A stretch of 64,000 nucleotides of DNA from the NCBI GenBank assembly GCA_014801535.1, contig JAAVEA010000020.1, forward strand, positions 34,758-98,757, read 5' to 3'. Source of the DNA: Bacteroides sp. GTDB taxonomy: Bacteria > Bacteroidota > Bacteroidia > Bacteroidales > Muribaculaceae. Numbering within the stretch: position 1 is the stretch's first letter; each line of letters opens with the position of its first letter. The translations under genes were made by a program, and so were the position numbers. This document shows, piece after piece, positions 18,507-28,317 of the stretch. Under the pieces are notes generated by a model. That model worked only from the letters and a program-made list of their open reading frames with translations, ran no database searches and had not been told where the DNA came from.

Positions 18507-20471
18507 TTAGTCGGTTTGAGTTGTTAGAAGCTTATTCATTTTTTTCACACTTTTGAGCGTGCGCAATATCTCTCCCACATTCTTCGCTGTGCTCACGGCG
18601 CCACGCCCGGTGAACGGAGGATTCCCGTCATACATCTCCGACAATGAACCGATACACCCTTCGGTCATCTCGTCTTCGTAGCCAATGAGCATACGTTCAA
18701 TAAACGAAAGCCCGCTTACCCCGAACACTTTGAAATAAGCATCGGCATAGAATCCGAAGAGCCATGGACGCGCCGGACCTTGATGCACCGCATATTCACG
18801 TTCTATCGGTCCGCCTACATAAGTAGGGTTATATGCATAGCTCTTGGGAGATAACGAACGAAGTCCTTTGGGGGTTAAAAGTTCCCGGGTACATAAGTCA
18901 AGCACCTTTTTACGCTGACGACGATCGAGGGGTGAATACTCGAGACCTATGGCGATAGCCATGTTCGGACGCACCTCAAGGTCGGTATAGCTTCCGTTCA
19001 CATAGTCATAAAGATAACCGTAGTCGTTCAAGAATGTGTCGACAAAAGATTTCTTGATTGTCTCGGCAAGAGATTCAAGTTCATTTCTATAGTCGGCATA
19101 ACCTTTTTCGTCCTCAATAAGCGAACTCAGGAACTTCACGGCATTATACCACAGGGCATTAAATTCGAGAATATATCCTGTGCGAGGAATTATCGGTTTG
19201 CCGTTTATCGAAGCCGACAACCAAGTCACTGGCGAGTTCTGTCCGTCCGAACTTACAAGCCCATTGGGGTTAAGGTTGAGATTCTTAATTTTTCCTCCTC
19301 TCACAGCATCCACAAGATACTTCACATCTTCCCCATATTTCTCCCGGCATATCTTTGTGTCGGTGTCTCGGCGATACTGCTGGATGGCCCATATGGTCCA
19401 CAAAGGAATATCGGGGAGGTCGATTTCTCCGATTGTATGGTCCTTCTCTCCCGTTTCTATATATTTTCTGAGGGCTTTGAGAAAGGTTTTCAATATTTCA
19501 TGATAATCAGCCTCATGGTTTATGGAAAGAGTACAACCGGGAAGCGCTATGAGCTCATCGCGGGCACGTACATTATACCATGGATAGCCGGCCATGACAT
19601 ACATCCCATCAGACTTTTTCAGATAAAACTGTTTTGCAGAATTTTTTAAACAGTTATAGAAGCTTGTACGACATGTGCGTGTTTCAAGTTCCTTGGCATA
19701 TGTCTCTTCAAATTGCGACGGATCTGTCTCAAAGGTAGAAGCGGAGAAGATGATCGACTCCCCTTTCTTGATTGGAAGCTCAAAATATCCCGGAACCCAA
19801 AGATCTTCTTTATAAGGAATGCCACGGACTTTATCCTTGACATATTCGATTCCATTATACCAATGACCATCGGTAACCCATTCCACCGGTTTATTGAATT
19901 GCATATAGAGCTCCGGATATCCTTCATATAGACAAGTGGCTATACCATTCTCCACGGGCTTGATATCTTTGTTAATCACACCGTTTTCTACACAAAGATC
20001 ATTTGCATTTCTGAAAGCGAGAAACGGTTTGAACCGGAGGAAAGTCTCTGAATGCGCCTCGACCAACGTGTATTTGATAAGAATACGGTTCTCGTGAGAG
20101 ATAAACACTTTCTCTTTGGTTAGAATAACGCCGCCGACGCGGTAGGTCATTACAGGGACACTCTCACAATTGAATTCACGGATATACTTGTGTCCGTTTG
20201 GGCTGAATACATTATCACCATATTGATGCAGCCCCAGATTGAACGGGGCGCCGTGCTGTATCACCGATTCGTCGAGCGACGACAGCAGAACATGAGCCTT
20301 CTCATCCATCTCCGGAATCGGAATTACAAGCAGTCCATGCTGCTTACGCGTATTGCATCCTACAATGGTAGTGCAATGATACGCGCCCGACTTGTTGGTA
20401 CGGAGCATCTCCTTTGGTAAGCTCTGCTCCAGATTGATCATAAGGTTCTTGTCAAATTTAAGATAACTCAT
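18507..20471 (-). CDS. Glycogen debranching enzyme (amylo-alpha-1,6-glucosidase)
   Basis: NKSGAYHCTTIVGCNTRKQHGLLV, RARDELIALPGCTL, AVHQGPARPWLFGFYADAYFKVFG; first gene of the GH57/GT cluster. Confidence 0.92.
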   Translation of the reverse strand: MSYLKFDKNLMINLEQSLPKEMLRTNKSGAYHCTTIVGCNTRKQHGLLVIPIPEMDEKAHVLLSSLDESVIQHGAPFNLGLHQYGDNVFSPNGHKYIREFNCESVPVMTYRVGGVILTKEKVFISHENRILIKYTLVEAHSETFLRFKPFLAFRNANDLCVENGVINKDIKPVENGIATCLYEGYPELYMQFNKPVEWVTDGHWYNGIEYVKDKVRGIPYKEDLWVPGYFELPIKKGESIIFSASTFETDPSQFEETYAKELETRTCRTSFYNCLKNSAKQFYLKKSDGMYVMAGYPWYNVRARDELIALPGCTLSINHEADYHEILKTFLKALRKYIETGEKDHTIGEIDLPDIPLWTIWAIQQYRRDTDTKICREKYGEDVKYLVDAVRGGKIKNLNLNPNGLVSSDGQNSPVTWLSASINGKPIIPRTGYILEFNALWYNAVKFLSSLIEDEKGYADYRNELESLAETIKKSFVDTFLNDYGYLYDYVNGSYTDLEVRPNMAIAIGLEYSPLDRRQRKKVLDLCTRELLTPKGLRSLSPKSYAYNPTYVGGPIEREYAVHQGPARPWLFGFYADAYFKVFGVSGLSFIERMLIGYEDEMTEGCIGSLSEMYDGNPPFTGRGAVSTAKNVGEILRTLKSVKKMNKLLTTQTD

Positions 20472-20613
20472 GACTATGTGTTTATAACGGGTTTGTAACT
20501 TCTTTTTTCTACCTTATCGACAGCCGAATGAGTTTTTCACGTATAATATGCTTTTAAGCTTCTATTGATTCGCAAAAGAGGAAGAGAAGACTGCTGCCCA
20601 TATCATCTATTCA

Positions 20614-20645
20614 CAAAATTAATTTATTCATTTAACAAATACAAA
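20614..20645 (-). promoter_or_regulatory. Candidate promoter of the debranching enzyme/GT/GH57 operon
   Basis: Minus strand TTTG-N20-TAATTTTG (both boxes exact). Confidence 0.6.
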
Positions 20646-20649
20646 CGCA

Positions 20650-20691
20650 AAAAGATGTTTTGCAATACCTTTTTTTTGCAAAACATCTTTT
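20650..20691. terminator. Strong hairpin, possible second terminator after nuoN
   Basis: AAAAGATGTTTTGCAA (20650-20665) / TTGCAAAACATCTTTT (20676-20691), 16-bp perfect arms; minus-strand continuation TTTTTGCG. Confidence 0.55.
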
Positions 20692-20767
20692 ATTATATCA
20701 ATTGCAACAAAAGTTGCATCGTATTCTATTTTCTTCTTATCTATTCCGTAATTGCATTCCTACAAAA

Positions 20768-20800
20768 AAGCCGACTTGATTTTCATATTCAAGTCGGCTT
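20768..20800 (-). terminator. Intrinsic terminator at the end of the nuo-atp gene array
   Basis: AAGCCGACTTGA / TCAAGTCGGCTT 12-bp stem, minus-strand U-tract CTTTTTTGTA, just after the nuoN stop. Confidence 0.8.
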
Positions 20801-20825
20801 AGAGTTAATGAATAAACTTGTATTT

Positions 20826-22286
20826 TTACATCAATATTCCGTAGGCGGCTTTGACGGCATCGTAGCAGTAATCGTAGATATAAGGCACAAGACCGAAGAA
20901 CACGATACCTGCCACACAAATCCAAAGAGCGATTCTCTCACCTGTCGAACTGCGGAATGCCTCTACCTTTGCCTCACCCGGCTTAATCCAGATCGCTTTT
21001 ACAACGAGGAGGTAGTAGTAAAGCGAAATGATTGTATTGATAAGGGCGATAAGCACAAGCATGTAAAGTGCCATCGAACCTGTTGAGGTAACTGAAGTGA
21101 AGATAAGAATCTTGCTGAAGAAACCTGCGAAAGGAGGAATACCTGCCAATGAGAACATCGCAAGCGTCATGGCGAACGATAACCAAGGATTGGTCTTATG
21201 AAGACCGTCATAGTCATCCATGCTGAGCTTTCCAGTCTTGTTCTCAATTGCCGAGATAACGGCAAACGTTCCAAGGTTGCTGACAATGTAAACAAAGATG
21301 TAGAACATCATTGATGCCAATCCGAAGTTTCCTGCCATCACGCCAAGCATGATATAACCGGCCTGCGAGATTGAAGAGAAGGCCATGAAACGTTTCATGT
21401 TCTTCTGACGCATTGCAAAGAGGTTACCTACAGTGATTGTAAGGATAATCACAGCATACATCATCCATTCCCATAGATCACTGTAAACAGCACCGAACAC
21501 CTGAACGAAGATGATAAAGAATGCGTAAGCAGCAGCTCCCTTGGAAACTACCGAAAGATAGCTTGTAATGGCTGTGGGGGCACCCTGATACACATCGGCT
21601 GTCCAGAGGTGGAACGGAACAAGTGAAAGCTTAAATCCGATTCCGGCGATCAGGAATGCAAGACCAACGATAAGAAGTCCGCTTCTTGAACCGCTTGCAA
21701 TTGCTTCAGCTATATCGCCGAAATAGAGTGAGCCTCCCGACAGTGCATATATGTATGAAAGACCTGCCATCAGAATTGCAGAAGAGAAAACTGCTGTAAG
21801 AATATACTTGACAGCTGCCTCATGACTCTCATAATGCTTCTTGTTGAAGGCCACCAAAGCGGCAAGAGGAAGCGAAGCTGATTCAAGACCGATAATGAAG
21901 AGAAGGAAGTGACGGGCTGAAATCATAAGATACATTCCGAAAAGAGTAACAAGAATCAACTCATAGAACTCTCCCTTACGGATTGCCACTTCATCACTCT
22001 CAGTCCATTTAGCCGACTGAAGGAACACGATGAATACGCCAATATTCAAGATCGCCTTCATTGCCTTGCACGCCGTGTCATCTACATACATACCTCCGAA
22101 AATAGTTTCTCCGGAAACCGGTATGAGCCAGATTGCCACTGTGGCAAGACCAAACAGTATTGTTGTGAAGGGGGTCAGCATCTTCTTCTGTCCCTCTCCG
22201 CAGAATGTGTCAAACAGAAAGACGATAAGGAACAGACCCAGAATTATGAGCTCGGGCAACATCGCCCCAAATTGTGAATAATCCAT
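20826..22286 (-). CDS. nuoN: NADH-quinone oxidoreductase subunit N
   Basis: Multi-TM antiporter-like subunit; KLSLVPFHLWTADVYQGAPTAITSYLSVVSK signature. Confidence 0.95.
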   Translation of the reverse strand: MDYSQFGAMLPELIILGLFLIVFLFDTFCGEGQKKMLTPFTTILFGLATVAIWLIPVSGETIFGGMYVDDTACKAMKAILNIGVFIVFLQSAKWTESDEVAIRKGEFYELILVTLFGMYLMISARHFLLFIIGLESASLPLAALVAFNKKHYESHEAAVKYILTAVFSSAILMAGLSYIYALSGGSLYFGDIAEAIASGSRSGLLIVGLAFLIAGIGFKLSLVPFHLWTADVYQGAPTAITSYLSVVSKGAAAYAFFIIFVQVFGAVYSDLWEWMMYAVIILTITVGNLFAMRQKNMKRFMAFSSISQAGYIMLGVMAGNFGLASMMFYIFVYIVSNLGTFAVISAIENKTGKLSMDDYDGLHKTNPWLSFAMTLAMFSLAGIPPFAGFFSKILIFTSVTSTGSMALYMLVLIALINTIISLYYYLLVVKAIWIKPGEAKVEAFRSSTGERIALWICVAGIVFFGLVPYIYDYCYDAVKAAYGILM

Positions 22287-22318
22287 TGTTATTATTGTTT
22301 ATAATTCTGAATTGTCGA

Positions 22319-23833
22319 TTAGAATACGGAGTTCAATGCATCAATGATAGGCACGAAGCTTGCACGGATTGTCTCGTTAAGCCAGTTGGGGAAGAAACCT
22401 ATACCGGCAAGACAAACGATCAGCGAAACCGTTGCCAGTCTTTCCCACCATGTGGCATCGGTAAGTTCACGATGATGTTCGTTCTGAACAGGACCGAGAA
22501 TAACCTTTCCAACCACACGAAGAATATAAACTGCTGTGATAACGATCGAAGAGGTGCCTGCAATCACAAAGAAGCGGTGGAAGAAATCACTATGCTCGAA
22601 TGAGCCGAAGAATATTGTCATCTCCGCTACAAATCCTGACAGACCGGGCAAACCGAGTGATGCAAACCCGGCGATCATATAGCATACACCCAGATATGGC
22701 ATTATCTGCATCATACCACCCATCTCGCGGATATCACGTGTGTGAGTTCTACCGTAGATCATACCGATAAGGGCAAAGAAGAGTGCTGTCATGAGACCAT
22801 GAGAAAGCATCTGGAGAATACCACCGGTCATGGCAGTCTGATTGAGCATCAGGATTGCGAAAAGCACCATGCCGCAGTGAGAAACCGATGAGTATGCGTT
22901 GATATACTTGAGGTCGGTCTGCACACACGCTGAGAATGCACCATACACTACTGATATACCGGTAAGGATAATGAATATCCATGCCAGTTCCTGAGCGGCT
23001 GAAGGAAGTAGGAATATGGCGATACGGAAGCAACCGTAACCTCCAAGTTTCATAAGCACACCTGCATGAAGCATTGACACTGCGGTCGGAGCACATGCAT
23101 GACCGTCGGGCGACCATGTGTGGAAGGGGAACATCGCACCAAGCACACCGAAGCCAACGAATGTGAAACAGAACAGAAGATTTTGCCAACTCGGGTCGAT
23201 CGAAGCATTATGCGAGATTTCAAGAATATTCCATGTGTGAACACCGCCTTCGGGAGTGCCGTGCCAGTAGATTCCAAGAAGACCGAGCATAAGGAATGCA
23301 GAACCACCCATGAGCATGAGGGTAAGTTTCATTGCTGAATACTCTTTGCGTCCTGTGCCCCATACACCGATAAGAAGATACATCGGAATAAGTGCCACCT
23401 CATAGAACATGAACATTGTGAACATGTCGATGGAGATGAAGAATCCGAAAACACCTGTGGAGAGGAGACAGAACCATAGGAAGAAGTTCTTGGGAAGGGG
23501 ATCAATTTTCCAGGAAGCAAATGTTCCCGCGAAAACGATAATGCTCGAAAGAAGGAGCATAAGCACGGAAATACCATCCACTCCTACGGCAAGATGTATA
23601 TTCAGAGGAGCATACCACATCCAGCTGCCTGTATAAAGCATCTCGGATGTGTCGCCTGCTGCGCGTAGACCAAGAAAGTCTACCACCAGCCAGATCGACA
23701 TGGCGAGCAGGACAACCGATCCTGCCACCATAACCCCGCGGATCGCCTTCATATTGCTATTGCTGCAACATGCCAAACCGATCATCATTATGACGGGGAC
23801 GATTACAAACCAGATTAAGATATTACTAAACAT
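22319..23833 (-). CDS. nuoM: NADH-quinone oxidoreductase subunit M
   Basis: VGVDGISVLMLLLSSII, MFYEVALIPMYLLIGVWG, FPFHTWSPDGHACAPTAVSMLHAGVLMKLGGYG. Confidence 0.95.
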   Translation of the reverse strand: MFSNILIWFVIVPVIMMIGLACCSNSNMKAIRGVMVAGSVVLLAMSIWLVVDFLGLRAAGDTSEMLYTGSWMWYAPLNIHLAVGVDGISVLMLLLSSIIVFAGTFASWKIDPLPKNFFLWFCLLSTGVFGFFISIDMFTMFMFYEVALIPMYLLIGVWGTGRKEYSAMKLTLMLMGGSAFLMLGLLGIYWHGTPEGGVHTWNILEISHNASIDPSWQNLLFCFTFVGFGVLGAMFPFHTWSPDGHACAPTAVSMLHAGVLMKLGGYGCFRIAIFLLPSAAQELAWIFIILTGISVVYGAFSACVQTDLKYINAYSSVSHCGMVLFAILMLNQTAMTGGILQMLSHGLMTALFFALIGMIYGRTHTRDIREMGGMMQIMPYLGVCYMIAGFASLGLPGLSGFVAEMTIFFGSFEHSDFFHRFFVIAGTSSIVITAVYILRVVGKVILGPVQNEHHRELTDATWWERLATVSLIVCLAGIGFFPNWLNETIRASFVPIIDALNSVF

Positions 23834-23871
23834 GATGTAACGTTAATTTCGCTTTATGCAATATGAAGTTA

Positions 23872-25800
23872 TTATAGAATACAGATCCACGTGATCGCAG
23901 CGAGTAAGAGAGCGCCGAGGAAATACCAGACAACGTAAGTCTGAACGCTTCCGCTCTGCATACCTTTAATCTTCACTGATACATACTGTGTCATTGAAGC
24001 GAAGGCATCCATAGTGGCATCGATCACATGACGGTCGAACCATGCTATACCCTTGCAGATTCCACCGAAGATAATCTTCCGTGTAACGAAAAGATATATC
24101 TCATCCCAATAGAAGCGACGGTTGGCCGCAGTCCAAAGAGCGGGAAGAGCCTGCTTCATTGCTGCCGGCTTATCATTCTTCTTAAGATATAGCCATGCTG
24201 CAAGCGCTATAGCCACGACGGCCACTGTCAAGGAGGTTGCCGCAACTGTAGGATCTATATGAATATCGTATGCCTCACGATTCCATGTCACGAAATGTCC
24301 GAAGGGGATGAAACCAGCAACACATGAAACTGCTGCAAGAATCAACAAAGGAACCGACATCTGCCAGGGAGCATCATGGGGCTTGTGTTCTTTGTAATGA
24401 GGATTCTCCTCCCACCAGAACACGAGGAAGTACATACGGAACATATAGAACGCGGTAAGACCGGCCACCATTGTCATCCAGTATCCCCAGAAAGAAGAGT
24501 AAGAGAACATAGCGCTCAACATCTCATCCTTTGAGAAGAAACCTGAGAATGGCCAGATTCCGGCAATTGCAAGACATCCGATAAGGAATGTCCAATGAGT
24601 GATAGGCATATACTTGCGGAGACCACCCATTGCAGTGTAGTTGTTGCTATGAACTGCATGGATAAGCGCACCTGCTCCAAGGAACAGAAGTGCCTTGAAC
24701 ATTGCATGAGTGAAGAGATGGAACATTGATGCCATATAGCCGAGTCCCTCATGTATTTCAGGACGAGCAACACCAAGCGAAACCATCATAAATGCAATCT
24801 GAGAAATTGTAGAAAATGCAAGGATACGCTTGATATCTATCTGACAACATGCCACAACCGCCGCGTAGAATGCCGTGATTGCTCCTACCCATGTGATGAA
24901 CTGCATCGCAGCGTCCTCTACAATATAGAGCGGGAACATTCTCGCCACAAGATATACTCCGGCAACCACCATCGTAGCAGCGTGGATAAGCGCCGATACA
25001 GGTGTCGGACCTTCCATCGCGTCAGGAAGCCATATGTGCAGAGGCATCATAGCTGATTTACCCATACCTCCTGTGAAAATAAGCACGAGAGCCCATGTGA
25101 GTACAGAAGCACCAAGGAAAGTGGCTCCTCCGGTAGAGGCAAGCACATTACCTGTATTATGAGTAATGTCGATAAAATTGAATGTCGGGAAATAGAATGT
25201 CAGCACAAGGATACCGAGAAGCATTCCGAGATCGGCAAAACGTGTCACTATAAATGCCTTCTTTGAAGCAGAGACAGCAGATGGAAGTTTATAGAAGAAG
25301 CCGATCAGAAGGAATGACGACACACCCACAAGCTCCCAGAAAATATACATCTGGAAAATGTTGGTGGCAACCACAAGGCCAAGCATTGAGAATGTGAAGA
25401 GAGCAAGGAAAGCGTAATAACGCTGGAATCCGGGCTCATGCTCCATATATCCCCAGCTGTAGAGGTGCACCATGAAAGAAATCGTGGAGATAACCACAAG
25501 CATCATGGCACAAATAGGATCAAGTAAGAAACCGATCTTCACCACAAGGCGCTCGGTGAAGGCCAGCCATGTAACATCAAAAACCTGCAACTGCTGACGT
25601 ACTCCGTCAACAATAAACTGTGTCTCACCGCTGAAGAAATAGCGGAACGCAACAGTGTAGCAGATTGCAAGAAGAGTCGCGTTAGCGAGGATTCCGAGAA
25701 TCCCGGCCACTTTGCGCGGCATCTTCACACCACCGATACCCAACACAAGAAACATCGTGAAGGGGATCGCCAGAATCAATATAGGAAGTGTTATGCCCAT
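23872..25800 (-). CDS. nuoL: NADH-quinone oxidoreductase subunit L
   Basis: FWELVGVSSFLLIGFFY, MPLHIWLPDAMEGPTPVSALIHAATMVVAGVYLVAR. Confidence 0.95.
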   Translation of the reverse strand: MGITLPILILAIPFTMFLVLGIGGVKMPRKVAGILGILANATLLAICYTVAFRYFFSGETQFIVDGVRQQLQVFDVTWLAFTERLVVKIGFLLDPICAMMLVVISTISFMVHLYSWGYMEHEPGFQRYYAFLALFTFSMLGLVVATNIFQMYIFWELVGVSSFLLIGFFYKLPSAVSASKKAFIVTRFADLGMLLGILVLTFYFPTFNFIDITHNTGNVLASTGGATFLGASVLTWALVLIFTGGMGKSAMMPLHIWLPDAMEGPTPVSALIHAATMVVAGVYLVARMFPLYIVEDAAMQFITWVGAITAFYAAVVACCQIDIKRILAFSTISQIAFMMVSLGVARPEIHEGLGYMASMFHLFTHAMFKALLFLGAGALIHAVHSNNYTAMGGLRKYMPITHWTFLIGCLAIAGIWPFSGFFSKDEMLSAMFSYSSFWGYWMTMVAGLTAFYMFRMYFLVFWWEENPHYKEHKPHDAPWQMSVPLLILAAVSCVAGFIPFGHFVTWNREAYDIHIDPTVAATSLTVAVVAIALAAWLYLKKNDKPAAMKQALPALWTAANRRFYWDEIYLFVTRKIIFGGICKGIAWFDRHVIDATMDAFASMTQYVSVKIKGMQSGSVQTYVVWYFLGALLLAAITWICIL

Positions 25801-25830
25801 ACCTTTTTATTCTTTTTAGCCTCTGACAAA

Positions 25831-26151
25831 TCAGTGGCGCATTTCTTTTGCTGAGTTAATATCTGTGTTTCCTAATGAACGGTAGATATTGATTATGATG
25901 GCAATCGCAACAGCCGTTTCAGCTGCGGCAATTGCAATTGCAAAGAGAGTAAAGATCATACCCTCCATCTGACCCGGGAAAAGGAAACGGTTGAAAATCA
26001 CAAAATTCAAATCGGCAGAGTTAAGAATCAGCTCAAGCGATATAAGCATGGCGATCATATTTCTGCGTGTGATGAATCCGAAGACACCGGCTGTGAACAT
26101 AATCACGCTCGGCACAAGATACCATAACATACTCAAGTCCATAGTCATCAT
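25831..26151 (-). CDS. nuoK: NADH-quinone oxidoreductase subunit K
   Basis: 106 aa; GFITRRNMIAMLISLELILNSADLNFVIF, AIAIAAAETAVAIAIIINIYR. Confidence 0.95.
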   Translation of the reverse strand: MMTMDLSMLWYLVPSVIMFTAGVFGFITRRNMIAMLISLELILNSADLNFVIFNRFLFPGQMEGMIFTLFAIAIAAAETAVAIAIIINIYRSLGNTDINSAKEMRH

Positions 26152-26675
26152 CTTTTACGGGCAACCACTACGCCGCCGATTATACATGCAAGCAGCAAAA
26201 CACTCACTGCCTCGAACGGAAGAAGATACTGGAATTTCTCTGTTCCTACGAGGGCTGTTCCGATCTCCTCCATTGTTATCTCATTGCCGGCCGCAATCAT
26301 CTGTGTAAGAGAATTACCATGCAAAAGGGGCATGTTGAAAAGAGCAAAGAGAAGAACCACAAGCGACACTATCGAGAGAGAAATGCCGAGCACACGCTTA
26401 TGATGCGTGAGCAACGCCGTCTTCTCATCCGGATGACGTGTCAGAAGAATCGAGAACACGAACAGCACCATGATGCCGCCCGCATATACCGCAATCTGCA
26501 CCGCTCCGAGAAACTGATAGCCGAGCTGGAAATAAAACACGGCTGTGGAAAGGAGCACAAACAGCAGATATGTGGCCGAACGCAATATTTTCCGTGAAGT
26601 CACAGTTAGCACCGAAAACGTTACCATTGCAATCGCCACAATAAAATATAAGATTATATTTGCGACAGAATCCAT
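26148..26675 (-). CDS. nuoJ: NADH-quinone oxidoreductase subunit J
   Basis: SRKILRSATYLLFVLLSTAVFYFQLGYQFLGAVQIAVYAGGIMVLFVFSILLT. Confidence 0.95.
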   Translation of the reverse strand: MDSVANIILYFIVAIAMVTFSVLTVTSRKILRSATYLLFVLLSTAVFYFQLGYQFLGAVQIAVYAGGIMVLFVFSILLTRHPDEKTALLTHHKRVLGISLSIVSLVVLLFALFNMPLLHGNSLTQMIAAGNEITMEEIGTALVGTEKFQYLLPFEAVSVLLLACIIGGVVVARKR

Positions 26676-26701
26676 TTATATTATTGTTGTTTTAATTATC
26701 A

Positions 26702-27301
26702 CTATTTGGCTTCACCTGTAGATCCGGAGGCAGGACTTGCCGGAGCTTCTCCTGCAGGTTTTGAAGCAGCTGCTACTGGTTTAGCGACACTCGCAGCAGG
26801 TTTGGGAGCAGTGGCAGCAGCAGGTTTGGGTGCCGGTGCCGGATCCGCAACTTCCGGACGATAGTTGAGTTTTTTGATAAGTTTATCACGTGTGAACACT
26901 GCCTGCTCGAAATCGTTGGAGAATTCCAACGCATCCTGCGGACATGTTGTAACACAAAGCATACAGAAAGTACAGCTTCCGAGATCATACAGATACTCGT
27001 CGAGTTTACGTTTCTTTTTCCCGTCGGGAAGCTCAACCATCTTAGTCTTGAGGGTTATAGTTCCGTTGGGACAGTTCATCTGGCAGATGCCGCAGGCAAT
27101 ACATCTGTGTCGCCCCTCCGCATCATATTTCAATGTCAGCTCAGCTCTGAACCGGTCGGAGATGTTGAGTGTGGCTCTGTTTTCCGGATACTGCTCCGTT
27201 ATCTTGGGAGTCACCAATTCCTTTCCGGTTACGCCCATGCCGACCAGAAGGCTTTTAACACCACTGCCGACTGAGCTGAAATACTCTTTAATACTGCCCA
27301 T
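26702..27301 (-). CDS. nuoI: NADH-quinone oxidoreductase subunit I (2x 4Fe-4S) with Pro/Ala-rich tail
   Basis: CIACGICQMNCPNGTI and CTFCMLCVTTCPQDALEFSNDFE; tail PAPAPKPAAATAPKPAASVAKPVAAASKPAGEAPASPASG. Confidence 0.93.
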   Translation of the reverse strand: MGSIKEYFSSVGSGVKSLLVGMGVTGKELVTPKITEQYPENRATLNISDRFRAELTLKYDAEGRHRCIACGICQMNCPNGTITLKTKMVELPDGKKKRKLDEYLYDLGSCTFCMLCVTTCPQDALEFSNDFEQAVFTRDKLIKKLNYRPEVADPAPAPKPAAATAPKPAASVAKPVAAASKPAGEAPASPASGSTGEAK

Positions 27302-27364
27302 TGTCTTTAATCAAAAGTGTTTTCGTTAGTTCTGAATTAAAAAGCTTTATTTAAGCTATTGTTG

Positions 27365-28252
27365 TTATCTTTCTACCTGGCCTCCGAGAATATCGAGAAG
27401 CTCGGTCGTAATGCTCTCCTGACGAAGCTTGTTATATTCAAGCTGCAACTCCTCGAAGAGCTTTTTGGCATTGTCGTTGGCAGCCTGCATTGCCATAACA
27501 CGGGCAGCCTGTTCCGATGCACGGTTCTCAACCGTGATCTCCTGCATTGTAGAAGTTACAAACATCGGAAGCACCTCGTTAAAGATGCTGTTGGGATCCG
27601 GCTCGAAGATATATAGCTGGTTCTCCTCCGCCCTGCTCTCCCCTTGCAGCAATTCGTCTGCAAGAACAGGGAAAAGCTGATCTGTAGTGAGAATTTGCCG
27701 GCCCATTGAAACGAACTTCATATAAACAACCTCAACAAGATCCGTTTGCCTGCTGATGAAGGCATCACGAAGGGAATGAGTAAATTCCGTTACCCTCTCT
27801 CCTGTCATCTTACTATCGACTCCTGCCGGAATAATTACCTCAAGCTCGTCGCTTTCAAGACGACGCACCGCTTTGGCAATCTTGGAACCCACGGGATAGA
27901 CTGTTATCTTTACATCTTTCCCGTGAGTTTCCTTAATCTTATTTAGAGCCACAAGGAAACCCTTGAAAATATTCATATTATACGCACCGCAGAGACCATC
28001 GTCCGAACCGAACACCACCAGAGATGCATGTTCCACCTCGCGAGCCTCTATCAGAGGCGAGTTGAAATTCTCATCGGTTGAGAGTATATGTCCCATTATC
28101 GACTGTATCTGCTCTTTGAACGGAGCAAGCTTTTTCAATGCTTGCTCATTCTGATGAACTTTAGCAGATGAAATCATCTTCATGGCACCTGTGATTTTCT
28201 CACTTGATGCCACTGATCCGATGCGTGTCTTTAATTCCCTTAGGGTTGCCAT
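27365..28252 (-). CDS. atpG: F1 ATP synthase subunit gamma
   Basis: MATLRELKTRIGSVASSEKITGAMKMISSAKV; C-terminal EAARVMAMQAANDNAKKL-type motif (ASEQAARVMAMQAANDNAKKLFEELQLEYNKLRQESITTELLDILGG). Confidence 0.96.
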   Translation of the reverse strand: MATLRELKTRIGSVASSEKITGAMKMISSAKVHQNEQALKKLAPFKEQIQSIMGHILSTDENFNSPLIEAREVEHASLVVFGSDDGLCGAYNMNIFKGFLVALNKIKETHGKDVKITVYPVGSKIAKAVRRLESDELEVIIPAGVDSKMTGERVTEFTHSLRDAFISRQTDLVEVVYMKFVSMGRQILTTDQLFPVLADELLQGESRAEENQLYIFEPDPNSIFNEVLPMFVTSTMQEITVENRASEQAARVMAMQAANDNAKKLFEELQLEYNKLRQESITTELLDILGGQVER

Positions 28253-28317
28253 TTATATAAGTTCAAAAATTAAACTAAGTCAGAAAAATTAAAATCTCTC
28301 CTCTGTTACCCCATGTA

